Origin: Bombyx mori
Lineage: Eukaryota; Arthropoda; Insecta; Lepidoptera; Bombycidae
Reading direction: 5' to 3'
DNA length: 64,000 nt
Assembly: GCF_030269925.1 (NCBI RefSeq)
Contig: NC_085124.1
Location: 13,330,001 to 13,394,000 of the forward strand
Part shown: in pieces, positions 62,186 through 64,000 of the stretch
Position numbering within the stretch: the first letter of the stretch is position 1
Layout: every line of letters starts with the position of its first letter
The notes under the pieces: generated by a model
Seen by the model: only the letters and a program-made list of their open reading frames with translations
Databases searched by the model: none
What the model was told of the DNA's origin: nothing
Position numbers and translations under genes: made by a program

Positions 62186-62357
62186 TGACAATTCCAACAC
62201 ACATTTACTAATGATCATGGTCATTGACGACAATGTTGCAAGCACATCAATTAAGTTAATGTCAAAGCCCTCATGCTGTAAAAATTGTGTTCCACACAGT
62301 ACTTAATACTACTAGCCTATTACTAGATTTTTGGACAATACGTCTACAATAATGTAA

Positions 62358-62385
62358 ATCACGTCTACAATAATGTAGACGTGAT
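62358..62385. repeat. 12-bp perfect hairpin
   Basis: ATCACGTCTACA, 4-nt loop, TGTAGACGTGAT; preceded by a partial direct copy CGTCTACAATAATGTA at 62341. Confidence 0.6.
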
Positions 62386-62596
62386 CTAGTTTAAGTTTTG
62401 TTAGGAGAGTGCGTAAGATTTCAAAGCGTAGCCTGCTCGAAAGAGCTGTGGTTTTAATGTTTTCGTAACTTTAACCACGGTGTATAGGAGGATTCGCTAT
62501 GATTTTTCAAGCTCATTAATATTTATAAGGTTTGAACTTGTAAGAAAATTCAATCTGATGTTTTCACTTGGACGCGTCGGGGAGGCATTAAAAAGT

Positions 62597-62850
62597 CCGG
62601 TCACCTCGTCGAACCCGTCGCTTGCGACGAAGGGCTCGACGAGCGAATTAGCCCATAGACACAGCCCACTGAGTTTCTCGCCGTATCTTCTCAGTGGGTC
62701 GCGTTTCCGATCCGGTGGCAGATTCTGCGAAGCACTCTAGCTAGGGTCATTGTTAGCATCACTCTGGTTGGAGCCCCGTGACCTCACCTACTACTTAGTT
62801 AAGGTTACGCTGAAATAGCCTCTCAAGCTTAGGTAGGAAAAAAAAGTTAA
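62597..62850 (+). mobile_element. Jockey 3'-end fragment
   Basis: Starts in the last ORF2 codons (CGTCGAACCCGTCGCTTGCG), same as 26534 onward, then the 3' UTR and A-run. Confidence 0.78.
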
Positions 62851-63360
62851 AAAGTATCATATTTATCATCGTTGTCATCAGAAATAGTACTGCTGTATAT
62901 AATGTACTCTGATATAGAAACTCGTGAAGTATGGAGAGTTAAAGGAACTTGCATTGAATATAAATTCAAAATGTTTAATTTTAAATTAGATTTTGAGTAT
63001 CATTTTTAGGGAAGTATGCGTATATGGAGGACTTGTGTCGGCTAATCTGTAATATTGATTTCAGAACTTCATGACGTATTTCTTAAATTATGTCATTCTC
63101 CGGCTGACGAATTATTTATAAAATTTATATATTGTGTCGTAACAATACTCTTTGGCAAGATTGTACCGGATTATAATTTTGAATAATGAAGGGTTATCCA
63201 TGTCAAACATAAAAAAAAATTAGTAATTTCTCACTATTAATCGGCTACTATCTATTTTAGCCTATAATTAGAATATTCCTTATAAGAATCCATCAAATTT
63301 ATTCTCCTGCTTTCCGATAATGTCAATTATGAATGATGAAACCGTCTCAAGATTTTATAC
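62851..63360. other. Intergenic, no feature seen
   Basis: AT-rich upstream region of the right-edge gene. Confidence 0.4.
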
Positions 63361-63525
63361 AATACTTTCATTAAATAAAATTTTCATTAATTAAAATAAT
63401 AGTAAATATTAATAATAATAAAATTATTTAATACTTTCGTTAAATAAAATTTTCATTAATTAAAATAATACTAAATATTAATAATAATAAAATTATTTAA
63501 TACTTTCATTAAATAAAATTTCAGT
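63361..63525 (+). repeat. 69-bp tandem repeat, about 2.4 copies
   Basis: AATACTTTC(A/G)TTAAATAAAA begins at 63361, 63430 and 63499; units differ at one or two positions. Confidence 0.9.
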
Positions 63526-63747
63526 ATAAACGTTTTTGTTATTTAAAAACTTATTCGGCAAACAGTTGATAAACTGTTAGTTGAAGAACGGGAAAATTGA
63601 GGAAAACTTCGGATTAAAACCAAAAAGAAAATTTTAAACAATAACTTGCTGACTGATGTCGTCATTATATCACGAAATTACATTGTATGTAAATTACGTG
63701 AATTCCCAGATACACTGTGTACTGATCAGAGTCATATAATAATTGGA

Positions 63748-63993
63748 TATAAAATGTGTGAGCATCAACATTAAACAAGTAGTCAAACATAAGTCAACGC
63801 ACAGACATAATCAGTTGGAATAGTCGCGCCACGAATTTTGTCGAGTACGCACGCGTTTAGCCACGCAATCAAGACAACAAATAACTTTTGCGAAAATTAA
63901 TAATTAAAACTGAACAGTGCGATTTTTATTCTATACTTTAAATAAAAAATTAAAACTCCGTTTTTTGTTGTTGTTAAATCAAATTAAGTGAAA
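63748..63993 (+). promoter_or_regulatory. Promoter and 5' UTR of right-edge gene
   Basis: TATAAAA at 63748-63754. Start sites near 63778-63782 (AGTAGTCAAAC) would fit TATA spacing; a TCAGTT initiator-like site lies further on at 63808. The leader is A-rich before the ATG, as in insect genes. Confidence 0.5.
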
Positions 63994-64000
63994 ATGGCGA
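63994..64000 (+). CDS. Start of a gene running off the right edge
   Basis: ATGGCG in GTGAAAATGG context, a strong insect start. Only Met-Ala and one base are visible, so nothing can be said about the product. Confidence 0.45.

Noticed and set aside
1..64000. CRISPR array, bacterial operon or integrated virus
   Set aside because: No spaced direct repeats, no prokaryotic gene organisation, and no viral structural genes; all reverse transcriptases belong to non-LTR elements.

Overview
The window is lepidopteran nuclear DNA, almost certainly silkworm (Bombyx). It carries more than fifteen copies of a SINE whose sequence I recognise as Bm1 (tRNA-like head, body, AATAAA-rich tail), short TTAGG tracts of the insect telomere type, jockey-, R1-, RTE-, CR1- and Dong-type LINEs, and AT-rich introns. 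There is no operon structure, rRNA, CRISPR array or true tRNA gene.

Host genes are few. (i) At the left edge, on the minus strand (1060 to 1), is the 5' part of a secreted-protein gene with a signal peptide and a TATA box; it runs off the window. (ii) A complete tetraspanin gene lies on the minus strand from ATG at 46712 to TAA at 23950. It has five coding exons, all joined in phase 0 with consensus GT/AG sites, and encodes 220 residues over about 22.8 kb. It is not visible as one reading frame. (iii) At the right edge (63994, plus) an ATG in good context follows a TATA-type promoter and a ~210-nt leader: the first codons of another gene.

The rest is mostly transposable elements. Left arm (1-11.6 kb): SINE and LINE debris and a 5'-truncated CR1/Daphne-like LINE with a 900-residue open frame (5467-8640). 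11609-16779: a complete jockey-clade LINE with two intact ORFs and a perfect 12-bp target-site duplication (TSD). 17-23.9 kb: nested RTE copies, full-length Bm1 copies, and a dead DD37D transposase cut by an R1-type LINE. 24-46.7 kb: tetraspanin introns holding a truncated jockey copy and, in intron 1, two large intact LINEs in the gene's own orientation. One is a 7.15-kb R1-clade element (34205-41356, 16-bp TSD). The other is a Dong/R4-like element with a restriction-like endonuclease, flanked by TTA microsatellites (about 41520-45515). 47-64 kb: a dead mariner, a second R1 subfamily, a CR1-like LINE that lost its reverse-transcriptase core, and two candidate MITEs, one inside a Bm1.

The strongest observation concerns the R1-clade family. 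The 7.15-kb copy and an independent 118-bp copy at 27447 both sit directly after a short TTAGGTTAGGTT tract, with TSDs beginning AGGTT. The full copy also carries a TTAGG-like minisatellite bounded by 25-bp inverted repeats in its 5' leader. This suggests a telomere-repeat-targeting (SART/TRAS-like) element that also lands at interstitial TTAGG. Family names rest on motif recognition only; no database search was possible.
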